Source: Planctomycetaceae bacterium (GTDB lineage Bacteria > Planctomycetota > Planctomycetia > Planctomycetales > Planctomycetaceae). Taken from it: DNA of 64,000 nt. The DNA is taken from positions 186,001-250,000 of the forward strand of contig JAKFUG010000003.1 in the NCBI GenBank assembly GCA_021732785.1, read 5' to 3'. A program made the position numbers and the translations under genes. Positions 45,996 to 56,789 of the stretch are shown here, one piece after another. The notes beneath the pieces were generated by a model. The model saw only the letters and a program-made list of their open reading frames with translations. It was not told where the DNA came from and made no database searches. The number at the start of each line of letters is the position of its first letter. The stretch's first letter is position 1.

Positions 45996-48194
45996 TCAGT
46001 ACTGGTATGTGACCGACGCGTACACGCTGCGCTGCACTTCCGTCGAAGCGCGGACAAATGGCAGAAACGTCGATGCGCTGGCCGGAATGGCATACTCGGG
46101 ATGCGAATTGTCCAGCAGATTCATCCCCATCAGCGCGATTTCCAAACCGGTCCGCGGCCGCCAGGCCAGTCGCAGGTCGATGTCGCCATAGCCGGGATTC
46201 TCTCGCGCGGTGATGGCCGACACGTCCCGAAAGATCAGGTCGATGTCCCAGAACTTCGTCGGCGACCACGAATTTCGCACGTAAACGATGTGTTGCGGCG
46301 TCCCATTCTCCAAATCATTTTCGCTGCCGGTATATACCACCGGTAAAACGGGCGGTTGATTGTTGTGCGCCCAGATGGAGAGATACGAATAGGAACCACT
46401 CACCTTCCAGGCGTCGGTGATCTCGACGGTCCCGGTGAATTCCGCGCCGACGCTTTCGGCACTCATGCCATTGGTCGTTCCCCACTCAAAGAATTGCGGG
46501 TTCGGTTGCGTCAGCGTGAGATTCTGCAGCGGGAGATGGTCGTAAACGTTGTAAAACGTCGCGACATCCCACGAGAACCATTCGACCGGCTGGGCACGAT
46601 AGCCCGCTTCATATGCGACCAGGGCATCCGACTTCAGACGCGTGCTCGGCTTCACAACTGAATTGAAGCCGGACACGGGAACCACGATCGTCGTTGCCGC
46701 CGCATCGTAGATCCGATTGGGACGTCGAATCGCGCGCGACACCGCGGCCCAGGTCACTCGTTCATCGTCGATCGTGTGCAGCAATCGGCCCGATGGCTGA
46801 ATCTCGAATCCCGTGAACGCATTCACTTCCATCTTGGTCCCGGCGAGGAACGAAAGACGATCGGGAACGAGTTCGATTTCATCCTGCAAAAGCACGCTGG
46901 AGACCGTGTATGCTTTGGTCGGCGGATCGTACGGCGTCGTCACGTTCGGGTATTGCAGCGTGGTGATGGCATCCGCATCGGTCCGGACCTGCCCGCCGAT
47001 CAACCATTTGTGCCGCTCGCCCCAGGTGCCGTTGTACGCGGCATCGAAAATGTACGAATCGCGACCGAACTCGATCCCCTGATTCGCAAAATTGAGTCGG
47101 TCATAAATCCCCATCACGCGTAACTGCGTGTCGTCCTCGAAAGTATGCGTCCATGTGGATTGCACATTGCCGCCGAACCATTCGTATGCCGGTTGCTGGG
47201 CCAGAATGTTCGGCATGCCGGGGACATAACTGTTCGGACCGCGCGGGGCATTGAACAGATTTCCCTGGAAGGTGACTTTGTCGCCATCCTTGTCGTCGTA
47301 ATCCCAGCGAAAGCCGCCGCGGAAATCGTGGAATCCGTCGTTCGCACGGGGGCGATCCGGCGTGGAATACCCATCATCAAAATCGCGGTACTTGCCGAAG
47401 ATCCGCATATGGCTGTGGTCGCTCGTTTGCGAGCCGACACGCGCCGTAGTGATGGTTTTGTATTCGGTCCCGCCGACCGCCTGCAACAATGTCCCCTGCG
47501 TATCGGCGGCCGACTTGGTGATGATATTGATGACGCCGTTGACCGCGTTCGCGCCCCAGATCGTGGCCCCCGGTCCGCGGATGACTTCGATCCGTTCGAT
47601 GTCCTGCAGGACGACATCGTTGGCCGACCAGATCACGCCGCCGACGACCGGATCGTAAATGCTGCGGCCGTCAATCAACACGAGAATGCGGGAACTGTAC
47701 GGAAAGAACACATTGCCGGTTCCCAGCCCGCGAATACTGACATTGGGCTCGCCGACATTGCCGATACCGACATGCACGCCGGGGACCATCCGCAGGGCCT
47801 CCGGCAGCGTTTGCGCTCCGCTGCGGCGAATCATTTCCTGATCGATGACAAAGACCGCCGCGGGGGACTTGCCGACGGTGCTCGGCGACAAGGTGAGCGA
47901 CGTCACCGGCGCTTCGAGTGACGGCGCGGTGGTCACGCGCGTCGGTGTCTGCAATGCCGCACTGAATTCGGAGAGCGCGGGCGTTTCTCCCGGCTGCGGA
48001 GTGACCGGCTTCGCCCCCCCTTCATCGGGCGGTTGCGCGACGGCCAGTGCCGGCAGAATGGACGGCAGCTCGTCGGTGAACAGCCCCGGCGGCAACGAGT
48101 CCTGGGCCGCAACAGACCGGGCGAACCAAAGCACCAACCCGATCCCGAAGGCGTAAGACCATCGCCTTGATCGGAGGGCGGTCGATCGATCCAT
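45996..48194 (-). CDS. TonB-dependent outer-membrane receptor
   Basis: This 732-residue protein starts MDRSTALRSRRWSYAFGIG, a signal peptide ending near VAAQD. The TonB-dependent plug is clear: VFVIDQEMIRRSGAQTLPEAL, PGVHVGIGNVGEPNVSIRGLG, ILVLIDGRSIYDPVVGG, IERIEVIRGPGATIWG and NAVNGVINIITKSA. The barrel follows and ends SVYASVTYQY, a typical terminal strand with a C-terminal aromatic. It would import a scarce ligand such as a siderophore, vitamin or saccharide, but specificity is not visible. It heads the run with the kinase, response regulator and YfiR-like genes. Longer frames upstream of 48194 lack a signal peptide. Confidence 0.9.
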   Translation of the reverse strand: MDRSTALRSRRWSYAFGIGLVLWFARSVAAQDSLPPGLFTDELPSILPALAVAQPPDEGGAKPVTPQPGETPALSEFSAALQTPTRVTTAPSLEAPVTSLTLSPSTVGKSPAAVFVIDQEMIRRSGAQTLPEALRMVPGVHVGIGNVGEPNVSIRGLGTGNVFFPYSSRILVLIDGRSIYDPVVGGVIWSANDVVLQDIERIEVIRGPGATIWGANAVNGVINIITKSAADTQGTLLQAVGGTEYKTITTARVGSQTSDHSHMRIFGKYRDFDDGYSTPDRPRANDGFHDFRGGFRWDYDDKDGDKVTFQGNLFNAPRGPNSYVPGMPNILAQQPAYEWFGGNVQSTWTHTFEDDTQLRVMGIYDRLNFANQGIEFGRDSYIFDAAYNGTWGERHKWLIGGQVRTDADAITTLQYPNVTTPYDPPTKAYTVSSVLLQDEIELVPDRLSFLAGTKMEVNAFTGFEIQPSGRLLHTIDDERVTWAAVSRAIRRPNRIYDAAATTIVVPVSGFNSVVKPSTRLKSDALVAYEAGYRAQPVEWFSWDVATFYNVYDHLPLQNLTLTQPNPQFFEWGTTNGMSAESVGAEFTGTVEITDAWKVSGSYSYLSIWAHNNQPPVLPVVYTGSENDLENGTPQHIVYVRNSWSPTKFWDIDLIFRDVSAITARENPGYGDIDLRLAWRPRTGLEIALMGMNLLDNSHPEYAIPASASTFLPFVRASTEVQRSVYASVTYQY

Positions 48195-48568
48195 CGCGCT
48201 ATTGCCTTGCCGCGTCCGAGCGGTGCCTTTCTTGCGGAGAGGGGAAGAGAAACCTCCCCTTGTGCAATTCGACCATGTGGTGCCCGCTCTTGAGGTCTCC
48301 CCAGGCGGTGGATACACACCGGGGGGAGTTTTTCCAACCGCGTAGTTGAGGTAAGCTTTTCCGGAAAATTGGAGTCTGTGTAACAAGGCTTCGGAAGCCG
48401 CGCTCCGGCAGCGGTTTACCGCTCGCAATCGACTCCGTGAATTCTCGATGAAAAAGCAATTCGGCTGGTAGGGAAGTGACCTCGCGCGGTACGATCAGTC
48501 ATGAATATTGCGTGATGCCGTTTCGTTGCCGCTTGCATCACCCCTGTTCCTTCCACAAGGATGTGGCG
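48195..48568. other. Divergent promoter region, receptor and glycosyltransferase
   Basis: This gap of about 370 bp lies between divergently transcribed genes and must hold both promoters. I saw no known riboswitch consensus, including no B12 box, and no strong repeat. Open frames here lack protein character. Confidence 0.45.
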
Positions 48569-49690
48569 ATGGCAAGAATTTTTCTCAGCATGGCGGGTGA
48601 AGGGCGCGGGCATGCGGCGCGGGTCCGCACGCTGGTGGAACACCTCCGCCACGAACACGAATTGTGGCTCTTCGCCCCCGACGATGCCTACAATTTTCTG
48701 GCCCGCTGTTACGCCCCGGCGATGCGCGTCCCCAATGTCCGGCTGCATCGCATTCCCGGCTTGCGGTTCCACTACACCAACGGCAAGCTCGATCTGTGGA
48801 AATCGATCACCAGCGGGCTGGCTTATGCTTTTCGTAAGTTGCCGCGGCTGGTGGGAGCCTTTCGCCGCCGGATTGATGCTGTCGGCCCGGATTTAATCAT
48901 CACCGATTTTGAACCCGCGCTCGGTTGGGCCGCGTGGGGACGGCGGGTGCCGCACCTCAGCCTCGATCATCAGCACGTCTTGATGACCTACGATCTGTCG
49001 AGCTTGCCCCGCCGGTTGCAATGGCATGCGTGGTCGATGAGTTGGGCCGTGCGGTTGCACACGCCGCGGCCGACGAAGCGGGTGGTCTCCTCGTTCTATT
49101 CGCCGCCGCCGAAAGCAGGTTGGGAATCAGTGCGACAAATCGGCCCGCTCATTCGCCCGGAAGTGGCCGCCGCGGAACCCACCATCGGTGATTACGTCCT
49201 TTCCTACCTGCGGGCGAACACCCCGGATCGCGTGCTGGACATCATTGCCACCGCAGGCGTGCCGGTGAAAGTTTATGGGCTCGGTGAACGCCCCGCGCGT
49301 GGTCCGCTCACGTTCTGTCCGATCCACGAACAGCGATTCGTGGACGATCTCGCCGGTTGCCGGGCCGTGATTTGCGCGGCGGGCAATCAACTCCTCGGCG
49401 AGTCGCTCTACCTCGGCAAGCCGGTGCTGGCACTCCCCGAGGAAATCCATCACGAACAGATGATCAATGCTCATTTCATCGAACAGTTAGGTGTCGGCCA
49501 GTGGACGACCCTCGAAAACCTCACACCGGGGATGATTGCCGAGTTTCTGGAATGCGATGGAATGTACCGGCAAGCGGCGCAATCGATGCAGGGCCGTCTG
49601 GACGGAACCGCGGAGGCCCTCGACGAGATTGCACGCATGCTGGAAAAGCGCCGTTCGACCAGCGTGGTGGGCTTCGAGGATGCACGCTGA
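48569..49690 (+). CDS. GT-B fold glycosyltransferase
   Basis: This 373-residue protein resembles GT28/MGT-type glycosyltransferases and predicted UDP-sugar transferases. It starts MARIFLSMAGEGRGHAARVR, which gives the N-terminal domain's first strand and the GxGH-type loop, and the C-terminal domain holds AVICAAGNQLLGESLYLGKPVLALPEE followed by HEQMINAHFIEQLGVG, the usual donor-binding region. An AAGGA site precedes the ATG at 48569. No membrane segment is evident. The sugar donor and acceptor are not predictable. It precedes carB by 186 bp. Confidence 0.82.
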   Translation: MARIFLSMAGEGRGHAARVRTLVEHLRHEHELWLFAPDDAYNFLARCYAPAMRVPNVRLHRIPGLRFHYTNGKLDLWKSITSGLAYAFRKLPRLVGAFRRRIDAVGPDLIITDFEPALGWAAWGRRVPHLSLDHQHVLMTYDLSSLPRRLQWHAWSMSWAVRLHTPRPTKRVVSSFYSPPPKAGWESVRQIGPLIRPEVAAAEPTIGDYVLSYLRANTPDRVLDIIATAGVPVKVYGLGERPARGPLTFCPIHEQRFVDDLAGCRAVICAAGNQLLGESLYLGKPVLALPEEIHHEQMINAHFIEQLGVGQWTTLENLTPGMIAEFLECDGMYRQAAQSMQGRLDGTAEALDEIARMLEKRRSTSVVGFEDAR

Positions 49691-49875
49691 AGATTGCACA
49701 ATCGTCATGAAAATGGCAGAGGGTGCGTGGTTCCTTGAATCTCGCGCCGAGCTTGTTACGCTTGGCTAGTTTCGCGCGGTTCCCACCTGAACCCCCGTTG
49801 CACGCGCAACGTCTTACAATGAAAGACGTTGACGCAGCGCAACCGACCGCGCAGCCCGCCTGACGAGTCCCCGAC

Positions 49876-52800
49876 GTGCCCAAACGTACCGACATCCACA
49901 AGATCCTGATCATCGGCTCCGGTCCCATTGTCATCGGCCAGGCCTGCGAATTCGACTATTCCGGCACGCAGGCCTGCAAAGCCCTGCGGGAAGAGGGGTA
50001 CGAGGTGATCCTCGTCAACTCGAATCCCGCGACAATTATGACCGATCCGCATACCGCCGACCGGACGTATATCGAACCGATCACCTGGGAATACGTCGCC
50101 CGCATCATCGAAGTCGAACGGCCCGACGCCGTGCTCCCCACCCTCGGCGGCCAAACCGGCCTGAACACCGCGATGGATCTGTATCGCCGCGGGATTCTCG
50201 AAAAATTCGGCTGCGAACTGATTGGGGCCAAAGCGGACGTTATCAAGAAGGCCGAAGAGCGCGATACATTCAAACAGGCGATGATCAAGATCGGCCTCGA
50301 TGTCTGCAAGAGCCAGATCGTCCGCAACATGGACGAAGCGTATCAGGCGCTCGAAAACATCGGCCTGCCGATGATTATCCGCGCCAGCTTTACGCTCGGC
50401 GGAGCGGGCGGCGGCGTGGCGTACAACCGCGCGGAATTCGAGGACAAAGTCCGCAAGGGTCTGTCGCTTTCGCCGGTGAACGAAGTGCTGCTGGAAGAGA
50501 GCATCATCGGCTGGAAAGAGTACGAGATGGAAGTGATGCGCGACGTTGCCGACAACGTCGTGATCATCTGCGCCATCGAGAACTTCGACGCGATGGGCGT
50601 GCATACGGGTGATTCGATCACCGTGGCCCCGGCCCAGACGCTGACCGACAAGGAATATCAGCGGATGCGCGATGCCACGATCGCGGTCATGCGGGAAATT
50701 GGCGTCGAAACCGGCGGGTCAAACGTGCAGTTCGCCATCAACCCGGCGGATGGCCGCATGGTCGTCGTCGAGATGAACCCGCGCGTGAGCCGCTCGTCCG
50801 CATTGGCATCCAAAGCGACCGGCTTCCCCATCGCCAAGATCGCGGCGAAGCTGGCCGTCGGTTACCGGCTCGATGAAATTCCCAACGATATCACGCGGGA
50901 AACGCTGGCCTGTTTCGAACCGACGATCGATTATGTCGTCACCAAAATTCCGCGGTGGACGTTCGAGAAATTCCCGGAAGCCGATCCCGAACTGACGGTG
51001 CAAATGAAGTCGGTCGGCGAGACGATGGCCATCGGGCGAACCTTCAAAGAATCGTTCCAGAAGGCGGTTCGCGGGCTGGAAATTGGGCACTTCGGACTCG
51101 GTGGCGGCAAGAAAGATCTGTGGGGCACCCCGAAGCAACCGAGCATCGACGACATTGAAGCGAAGCTCGCGCGTCCCAATGAAGAGCGGATTTTCTACAT
51201 CCGTTACGCGTACAAAGCGGGGCTGTCGGTCCAGCAGATCTTCGATCTCACGCATATCGACCCGTGGTTCCTCGAACACATCCGCGAGTTGGTGGCGCAC
51301 GAAGAGCAGATCCGGTTGGTCGACCGGTTGGAAGATGCCCCGGTATCGCTCATCCGTGACGCCAAGCGGGCCGGGTTTTCGGATCGCCAGTTGGGCTACT
51401 GGTGGGATGCGACGGAAATGGACGTCCGCGCCCGCCGCAAGGCGTTGGGCGTGATTGCCACATTCAAGCAGGTGGATACGTGTGCTGCGGAGTTCGAAGC
51501 GTATACCCCCTACTATTATTCCTGTTATGAGTCTGAAGACGAAGCACCCTTGCCGCGGACGGACGGCCGCAAGCGCGTGGTGATCCTCGGCGGTGGTCCG
51601 AATCGCATCGGCCAGGGGATCGAATTCGATTACTGCTGCTGCCAGGCGTCGTTCGCGCTGCGGGAACTGGGCATCGAAAGCGTGATGGTCAACTCGAATC
51701 CGGAAACGGTGTCGACGGATTATGACACATCCGATCTCTTGTTCTTTGAACCGCTGACGACGGAAGATGTGCTCAACATCTGCGATCGATTGAAACCGGA
51801 CGGCGTGATCGTGCAGTTCGGCGGGCAGACGCCGCTCAACCTCGCGCGCGGGCTGGAAGCCGCCGGCGTGACGATTATCGGGACCAGTCCCGACATGATC
51901 GACGCGGCGGAAGACCGCGAGCGCTTTCAACAAATCCTCGAGAAAATCGGCCTGCGTCAGCCGCCGAACGGCATGGCCACCGATGCCGAAGGGGCCCGTC
52001 GAGTCGCGGAGCAGATTGGTTTCCCCGTGCTCGTTCGTCCGAGTTATGTCCTCGGCGGCCGCGCGATGGAAATCTGTTACGACATCGACCAGATTCAGCG
52101 GTACATGATCGAAGCCGTCAACGTCTCGCCCGATCGGCCGGTCCTCGTCGACAAGTTCCTCGAAGATGCGATCGAAGTCGATGTGGACGCGATCTCCGAC
52201 GGACAACTGACGCTCGTCGGTGGCGTGATGGAACACATCGAAGAGGCGGGGGTGCATTCCGGCGATTCGGCGTGTGTTCTTCCACCCTATTCGTTACCAC
52301 AAAGTGTCATCGATGAAATCAAGCAGGCCACTTATGCGTTAGCCACCGCACTCCAAGTTCGCGGACTGATGAATATTCAGTTTGCAGTGAAGCAAGAGGG
52401 GGCTGAAACACAAGTTTATATCCTCGAAGTGAATCCGCGGGCCAGCCGGACGTCGCCGTTTGTGTCCAAAGCGACGAATGTGCCGCTGGCCAAGATTGCG
52501 GCCAAGATCATGGTCGGCCAGACGCTCGCCGAGCAGGGATATACGACGGAAGTCGTTCCGCCGCATACCTCGGTGAAAGAAAGCGTCTTCCCGTTCAACC
52601 GCTTCACCGGCGTCGACATCATCCTCGGACCGGAGATGAAATCGACCGGCGAAGTGATGGGAATTCACGCCGAGTTCCCGCTGGCGTTCGCGAAGAGCCA
52701 GATTGCCGCCGGAAACCAGATGCCGAGCGGTGGGACGGTCTTCATCAGTCTCGCGGGGCGGCACAAGCAAACGATGATTCCCACAGCGAAACAATTGAAA

Positions 52801-53139
52801 TCGCTGGGGTTCAACATCGTCTGCACGTCCGGCACCGCCCGGGTCTTCCGCGACGCCGGGATTGAAGTCGACACCGTTCGCAAGCTGCAGGAAGGGCGGC
52901 CGAATCTGCTCGATCTGATGGCGAACAAGGGGATTCAGTTGATTTTCAACACCCCCAGCGGCAAGGGGGCCCGGACCGACGAAGGCAAGATTCGGGCGGC
53001 CTCGGTGATGAACGGCATTTCCTGCGTCACCACAATTCCCGGTTGCATCGCCGTGGTGCAAGCGCTGGAGGCCCTCGCGAAGAGCCCCGCACCGCATGTG
53101 CGCACCATTCAGAGTTGGGCGGCGGACATGCCGAAGTGA
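49876..53139 (+). CDS. carB: carbamoyl-phosphate synthase large subunit
   Basis: This 1,087-residue enzyme makes carbamoyl phosphate from ammonia, bicarbonate and two ATP for arginine and pyrimidine synthesis. The two homologous synthetase halves begin with [22 protein letters not shown] and, near residue 565, [24 protein letters not shown]-grasp stretches such as [12 protein letters not shown] and [14 protein letters not shown], and the C-terminal MGS-like allosteric domain (from about residue 945, [13 protein letters not shown]), are present. It starts at a GTG. The glutaminase subunit carA is not adjacent, which is common when carA and carB are unlinked. Confidence 0.97.
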   Translation: MPKRTDIHKILIIGSGPIVIGQACEFDYSGTQACKALREEGYEVILVNSNPATIMTDPHTADRTYIEPITWEYVARIIEVERPDAVLPTLGGQTGLNTAMDLYRRGILEKFGCELIGAKADVIKKAEERDTFKQAMIKIGLDVCKSQIVRNMDEAYQALENIGLPMIIRASFTLGGAGGGVAYNRAEFEDKVRKGLSLSPVNEVLLEESIIGWKEYEMEVMRDVADNVVIICAIENFDAMGVHTGDSITVAPAQTLTDKEYQRMRDATIAVMREIGVETGGSNVQFAINPADGRMVVVEMNPRVSRSSALASKATGFPIAKIAAKLAVGYRLDEIPNDITRETLACFEPTIDYVVTKIPRWTFEKFPEADPELTVQMKSVGETMAIGRTFKESFQKAVRGLEIGHFGLGGGKKDLWGTPKQPSIDDIEAKLARPNEERIFYIRYAYKAGLSVQQIFDLTHIDPWFLEHIRELVAHEEQIRLVDRLEDAPVSLIRDAKRAGFSDRQLGYWWDATEMDVRARRKALGVIATFKQVDTCAAEFEAYTPYYYSCYESEDEAPLPRTDGRKRVVILGGGPNRIGQGIEFDYCCCQASFALRELGIESVMVNSNPETVSTDYDTSDLLFFEPLTTEDVLNICDRLKPDGVIVQFGGQTPLNLARGLEAAGVTIIGTSPDMIDAAEDRERFQQILEKIGLRQPPNGMATDAEGARRVAEQIGFPVLVRPSYVLGGRAMEICYDIDQIQRYMIEAVNVSPDRPVLVDKFLEDAIEVDVDAISDGQLTLVGGVMEHIEEAGVHSGDSACVLPPYSLPQSVIDEIKQATYALATALQVRGLMNIQFAVKQEGAETQVYILEVNPRASRTSPFVSKATNVPLAKIAAKIMVGQTLAEQGYTTEVVPPHTSVKESVFPFNRFTGVDIILGPEMKSTGEVMGIHAEFPLAFAKSQIAAGNQMPSGGTVFISLAGRHKQTMIPTAKQLKSLGFNIVCTSGTARVFRDAGIEVDTVRKLQEGRPNLLDLMANKGIQLIFNTPSGKGARTDEGKIRAASVMNGISCVTTIPGCIAVVQALEALAKSPAPHVRTIQSWAADMPK

Positions 53140-53322
53140 AGATTTCTGAAGAGCTAAAACAAGGAGTGAGGCCCGCACGGGTCGCGAAACCGCAAGCGGA
53201 GTTAGGGGATCGTTTGTCGGTACTCTGGATGTTCCGATTCACGAGTGTCGGGTAAACTGGCGCTTTGGTCTTCGGAATGGCGGTTGCGCCTTGGCGGTCG
53301 CCTCGTTTGAAAGCGAAGTCGC

Positions 53323-54276
53323 ATGCCCATCATTACGCTGACCGATCCGCGAACGGGGGCATCGGCGCGGATTCTGTCGGACCTGGGGTTCAACTGTTTC
53401 TCCTTCACCGCGGTGGTGAATGGCCGCCCGGTGGAAGTGCTCGATGCTGTCCCCGGATTCGAGTCCGGCGGACAAAAGCCCAGCGGCAGCGGCATCCCCA
53501 TTCTGTTCCCATTTCCCAACCGCATTCGCGCGGGCAAATTCTCGTGGGCGGGGAAAGACTACCAACTCCCCGTGACGGACAAGTTCGGCAACGCCATCCA
53601 CGGGTTCTGTCACGATCGTCCGTGGCGGATCATCAATCAGGGGGCGAACTTTGTCACCGGTCAATTCAAACTGAGTGTGGATGCTCCCGAACGCCGCGCG
53701 TTGTGGCCCGCGGATTTCGTCATCGAAGTCGATTACGAACTGCTGCACAATCGGCTGCGGACAAACTTCCGCATCACCAACAGCAGCAACGTGGTGATGC
53801 CGTGGGGCTTGGGGACGCATGCCTATTTCAGGCTGCCGCTGTCGGCCGAGAGTCGCGTCGAGGATTGCCTCGTGGAAGTCCCCGCCGCGAAGTATTGGGA
53901 ACTGATGGATTGCCTGCCGACGGGCCAACGCCTGCCCGTGGACGAAGGCCGGGATCTGCGTGACGGAGAATACGTTTCCGTCGTGAAGCTGGATGATGTC
54001 CTCACCGACATCGACTGCGATGGACCGCAGTTCGATTGCATCGTCTACGATGAACGCGCGGGATTGCAGATCACGCAAACCTGTCCCCCCATCTTCCGCG
54101 AAGTCGTGGTCTTCACTCCGCCGAATCGGAACGCAGTCTGTCTGGAACCCTACACTTGCGCGACAGACGCGATCAATCTCGAACAACAAGGCATCGACGC
54201 CGGCCTGCGCCGCCTTGGACCGGGAGCCGAGTTCCACACGTGGATTGATCTCTCGGCGAGTCTGGTATTAGCGTGA
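53323..54276 (+). CDS. aldose 1-epimerase family protein
   Basis: This 317-residue protein matches the galactose mutarotase-like fold. Family blocks are IPILFPFPNRIRAGKF near residue 58, FGNAIHGFCHDRPWRI near residue 87, GLGTHAYFRLPLS near 160 and the late VVVFTPPNRNAVCLEPYTCATDAINL. The HGFCHDRPW segment supplies a likely catalytic His. Such enzymes interconvert alpha and beta sugars; the exact sugar (glucose, galactose or glucose-6-phosphate-type) is unclear. It is flanked by a 130-bp repeat and a convergent gene. Confidence 0.88.
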   Translation: MPIITLTDPRTGASARILSDLGFNCFSFTAVVNGRPVEVLDAVPGFESGGQKPSGSGIPILFPFPNRIRAGKFSWAGKDYQLPVTDKFGNAIHGFCHDRPWRIINQGANFVTGQFKLSVDAPERRALWPADFVIEVDYELLHNRLRTNFRITNSSNVVMPWGLGTHAYFRLPLSAESRVEDCLVEVPAAKYWELMDCLPTGQRLPVDEGRDLRDGEYVSVVKLDDVLTDIDCDGPQFDCIVYDERAGLQITQTCPPIFREVVVFTPPNRNAVCLEPYTCATDAINLEQQGIDAGLRRLGPGAEFHTWIDLSASLVLA

Positions 54277-54300
54277 TGGGAGAGACCCAGGGATCGGAAT

Positions 54301-54432
54301 CAACTCGTTCCCACGCTCTGCGTGGGAACGCACGGCCCGAGACGCTCCGCGTCGTCTTCGTTGCTCGTGTGAAGCGCCCGTGCGACGCAGAGCGTCGTGG
54401 ACAGGCATTCCCACGCAGAGCGTGGGAACGAG
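54301..54432. repeat. 130-bp CGTTCCCACGC palindromic repeat, family E copy 2
   Basis: This copy matches the complement of the one at 26281-26413, including the central spacer, and so lies in the opposite orientation. It separates the convergent epimerase and rlmI-like genes, just as the other copy separates convergent genes. Confidence 0.88.
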
Positions 54433-54436
54433 ATTC

Positions 54437-55738
54437 TTATTCCACGCGGAGCAACAGTGTTTTGAGGTACTCCGATTCCGGGCATTGGCCGCCGATGGGG
54501 TGATCGGGGGCGGCACCGCTGCGGACGAGGAGTTGCACGCTGCGGCCAACATCGTGCGCCGCCGTGAAGACCATCTGCGTGAACTCGTCCGCAGTCAACA
54601 TCCCTGAGCAACTGCACGTCAGCAGCACGGCTTCGGGAGCGGCGAGTTGCAATGCCAGCCGGTTCAAATCGAAGTATTTTCGTTTCGCTTCCGAAGTTTC
54701 TTCGCGCGTGCGGATCAGCTTCGGCGGATCGAGCACGATCGCGTCGTACTTCTTGTCGTTGCGATACATATCCCGCAGGTAGGCGAACGCATCGGCCTGC
54801 ACGAACTGGGCTTTCACGTTGTTGAGTCGGGCGTTTTCGCGGGCCATCTGCATCGCCGCTTCGTCGAGTTCGACGCCAGTGACTTCGCCCGCGTCACCGA
54901 GTCGTTTGGCCTGAATCGCAAACCCGCCGGTGTAGCAACAGGCATCGAGCACCGACCGGCCTTTGCAGAGTGACGCAAATCGTTGGCGGTTCTCGCGCTG
55001 ATCGCAATAGAAGCCGGTTTTGTGACCGCCGGTGAAGTCGATTTTGAACTGTGTGCCGAACTCCTGCACGGTCACTTTGACCGGGGCGGCGTCTGATCCT
55101 GTGGTGTCCGCCGTGAAGCCTTCGTGCAGATCGGTTGCCGGGGCGCAACGCAGGATGACGTGTTGCGTGTCGGTCAGCGGTGCGAGAATATCCGCCAAGG
55201 CTTCGGCGCGCTGATACATGCCGATGGTGTAGGCTTCGATCACGAGACAATCACCGAGCTTGTCGACGACCAACCCCGAAAGGCCATCCGCTTCGGCGTG
55301 AATCACGCGGTAGGCGTTCGTCACTTTATCGAGCTGCAGCAAATCCCGTCGCAACGAGACGGCGGCCCGGCACTTGGCCGCCCACCAGTCGTCGTTGGGT
55401 TGTTTCAGCCCCGGTTGCAACATCCGCACGGCGATCTCGGCATGCGGGTTGAACAGTCCCCAGCCGAAAATATCGCGGCCGACCATGAGTTGCACCCAAT
55501 CGCCCGGTGCCGCTGAGTTGGGGAACTGCCCCAACCGCTTGCGATACAGAAACGGGTGCATGATCGGGGCCCGCACTTCCACGACCGGCAATTTTTCCCC
55601 CGGCAATGGCGACAACGGCCGCTGCAACAGCAGTTCCGCCATCGGCTTCTTGGGCACACGGGGGGCGGAATCCCGACGCGGCGGCGGACCGGACGGGCGG
55701 TGAAAATCACGTTCGGGTGGGCGACGGTTCATAGTCAT
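54437..55738 (-). CDS. class I rRNA methyltransferase (RlmI-like, PUA plus SAM domain)
   Basis: This 433-residue protein has a basic, disordered N-terminus (about 40 residues), a PUA-like domain (EVRAPIMHPFLYRKRLG...PGDWVQLMVGRDIFGWGLFNP) and a class I SAM methyltransferase with GHKTGFYCDQRENR, LDACCYTGGFAIQAKRLG (motif I), GVELDEAAMQMAREN (motif II), VLDPPKLIRTREE (motif IV) and LLTCSCSG. The layout matches RlmI/RlmK-like rRNA cytosine methyltransferases. The exact methylated base is not established. It is the last gene of the long minus-strand ffh-to-rlmI run, with 43 bp between it and the mfnF-like gene. Confidence 0.88.
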   Translation of the reverse strand: MTMNRRPPERDFHRPSGPPPRRDSAPRVPKKPMAELLLQRPLSPLPGEKLPVVEVRAPIMHPFLYRKRLGQFPNSAAPGDWVQLMVGRDIFGWGLFNPHAEIAVRMLQPGLKQPNDDWWAAKCRAAVSLRRDLLQLDKVTNAYRVIHAEADGLSGLVVDKLGDCLVIEAYTIGMYQRAEALADILAPLTDTQHVILRCAPATDLHEGFTADTTGSDAAPVKVTVQEFGTQFKIDFTGGHKTGFYCDQRENRQRFASLCKGRSVLDACCYTGGFAIQAKRLGDAGEVTGVELDEAAMQMARENARLNNVKAQFVQADAFAYLRDMYRNDKKYDAIVLDPPKLIRTREETSEAKRKYFDLNRLALQLAAPEAVLLTCSCSGMLTADEFTQMVFTAAHDVGRSVQLLVRSGAAPDHPIGGQCPESEYLKTLLLRVE

Positions 55739-55781
55739 ATGATGTTAGTCACGATGGAGAGCAGAAGATAGCGGCGAAGGT

Positions 55782-56789
55782 TCAAGTCGGCGGCAGACAC
55801 GCCACGGCATAAGCACAAGCCGCCTCAGCAATCGCGGGAGTGAAGACATCCGTTAACGAGACGATGCGGGCGGATTTCAGTTCATCTATCGGATGCACCG
55901 CGCGACGGGCCAGGAATTCACCGGACCCCGACACAAACACCGTGTCACATTGTGCGTCGAGTACTCGCAAGACCTGCTGGACCGATAGTTGGATGTACCC
56001 CAGTTGCTGGCCTGCCCATTGATCGGCCATTTGGATGACTTCCGCTTCTGTGATCTCCGTACGGTCGGCACACAGCATCCGGACAATTCGATCAATCGCC
56101 GCGGCGCGCGTGGCGGCGCGGCCGTTCGCCGTGTCGGTGTCGCACGGATCTTCGGGCATGTCACCAAGCATCAGATAGACGTCCAGCATCGTCGCGAACG
56201 CTTCCGATGAAGTTGGGACCCTTTGATCACGGAACAGGACTGTTGCCATCACCGCGGCGAGCGGCGTTCTTCGCACACCGGTGTAGAACAATTCGCCGGA
56301 TTGAAGGCGTGAGAGATCGGTCTTGCCAAGAGGACACGGGATTCCATTCCTCAACGGAATAATATCTGTCGTCGTGGAACCAATGTCGACGAGCAACCCG
56401 CTTTGACAGGGAAAGCGTTGTCCCACCCAGGTCGCGAGCGCATGCCAGTTCGCGGCGGCGACGGCGAATGGATGTTGATTCGCTTCCATCGGCATGACGA
56501 ACCGCCCATAGGTGGACCACACGCTCACAGGACGGTCACCAGCCGCTGTTTGCACCGCGGCGAGAATCTGACTTACGCCCTCAGCCTTGGTCGCAAAGCA
56601 GTCCGCGAGTTCGCCAGTCATCGTCACTGCGAGCGCATCGACACGGTCATGCAACGCGATCAGTGATTGCAGCACGGCGGGTAATTCATCCGGTGTTTTC
56701 CACAGCGGAAAGGGCAGCGACTTCGCCCACCCGGCTGCCGTCGCTGCCTTGATGTTCGCCCCGCCGATGTCCAGTCCCAACACCGTCAT
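55782..56789 (-). CDS. hydantoinase/oxoprolinase-family protein, MfnF-like (C1 cofactor pathway)
   Basis: This 335-residue actin-fold protein starts VLGLDIGGANIKAATAAGW and has a second phosphate-binding motif LLVDIGSTTTDIIPLRNG near residue 130, followed by YTGVRRTPLAAV. It resembles the H4MPT-linked C1-transfer protein of methylotrophs and MfnF of methanogens, which joins furan and tyramine-glutamate units in methanofuran synthesis. Its start overlaps the MfnD-like ATP-grasp gene by 4 bp, and the two together fit a methanofuran-type pathway. Catalytic identity is inferred from family and context only. Confidence 0.78.
   Translation of the reverse strand: MTVLGLDIGGANIKAATAAGWAKSLPFPLWKTPDELPAVLQSLIALHDRVDALAVTMTGELADCFATKAEGVSQILAAVQTAAGDRPVSVWSTYGRFVMPMEANQHPFAVAAANWHALATWVGQRFPCQSGLLVDIGSTTTDIIPLRNGIPCPLGKTDLSRLQSGELFYTGVRRTPLAAVMATVLFRDQRVPTSSEAFATMLDVYLMLGDMPEDPCDTDTANGRAATRAAAIDRIVRMLCADRTEITEAEVIQMADQWAGQQLGYIQLSVQQVLRVLDAQCDTVFVSGSGEFLARRAVHPIDELKSARIVSLTDVFTPAIAEAACAYAVACLPPT

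Noticed and set aside
48195-48568. Cobalamin or other riboswitch upstream of the TonB receptor
   Set aside because: I looked for the B12 box and conserved stems and did not see them; a covariance search would be decisive.
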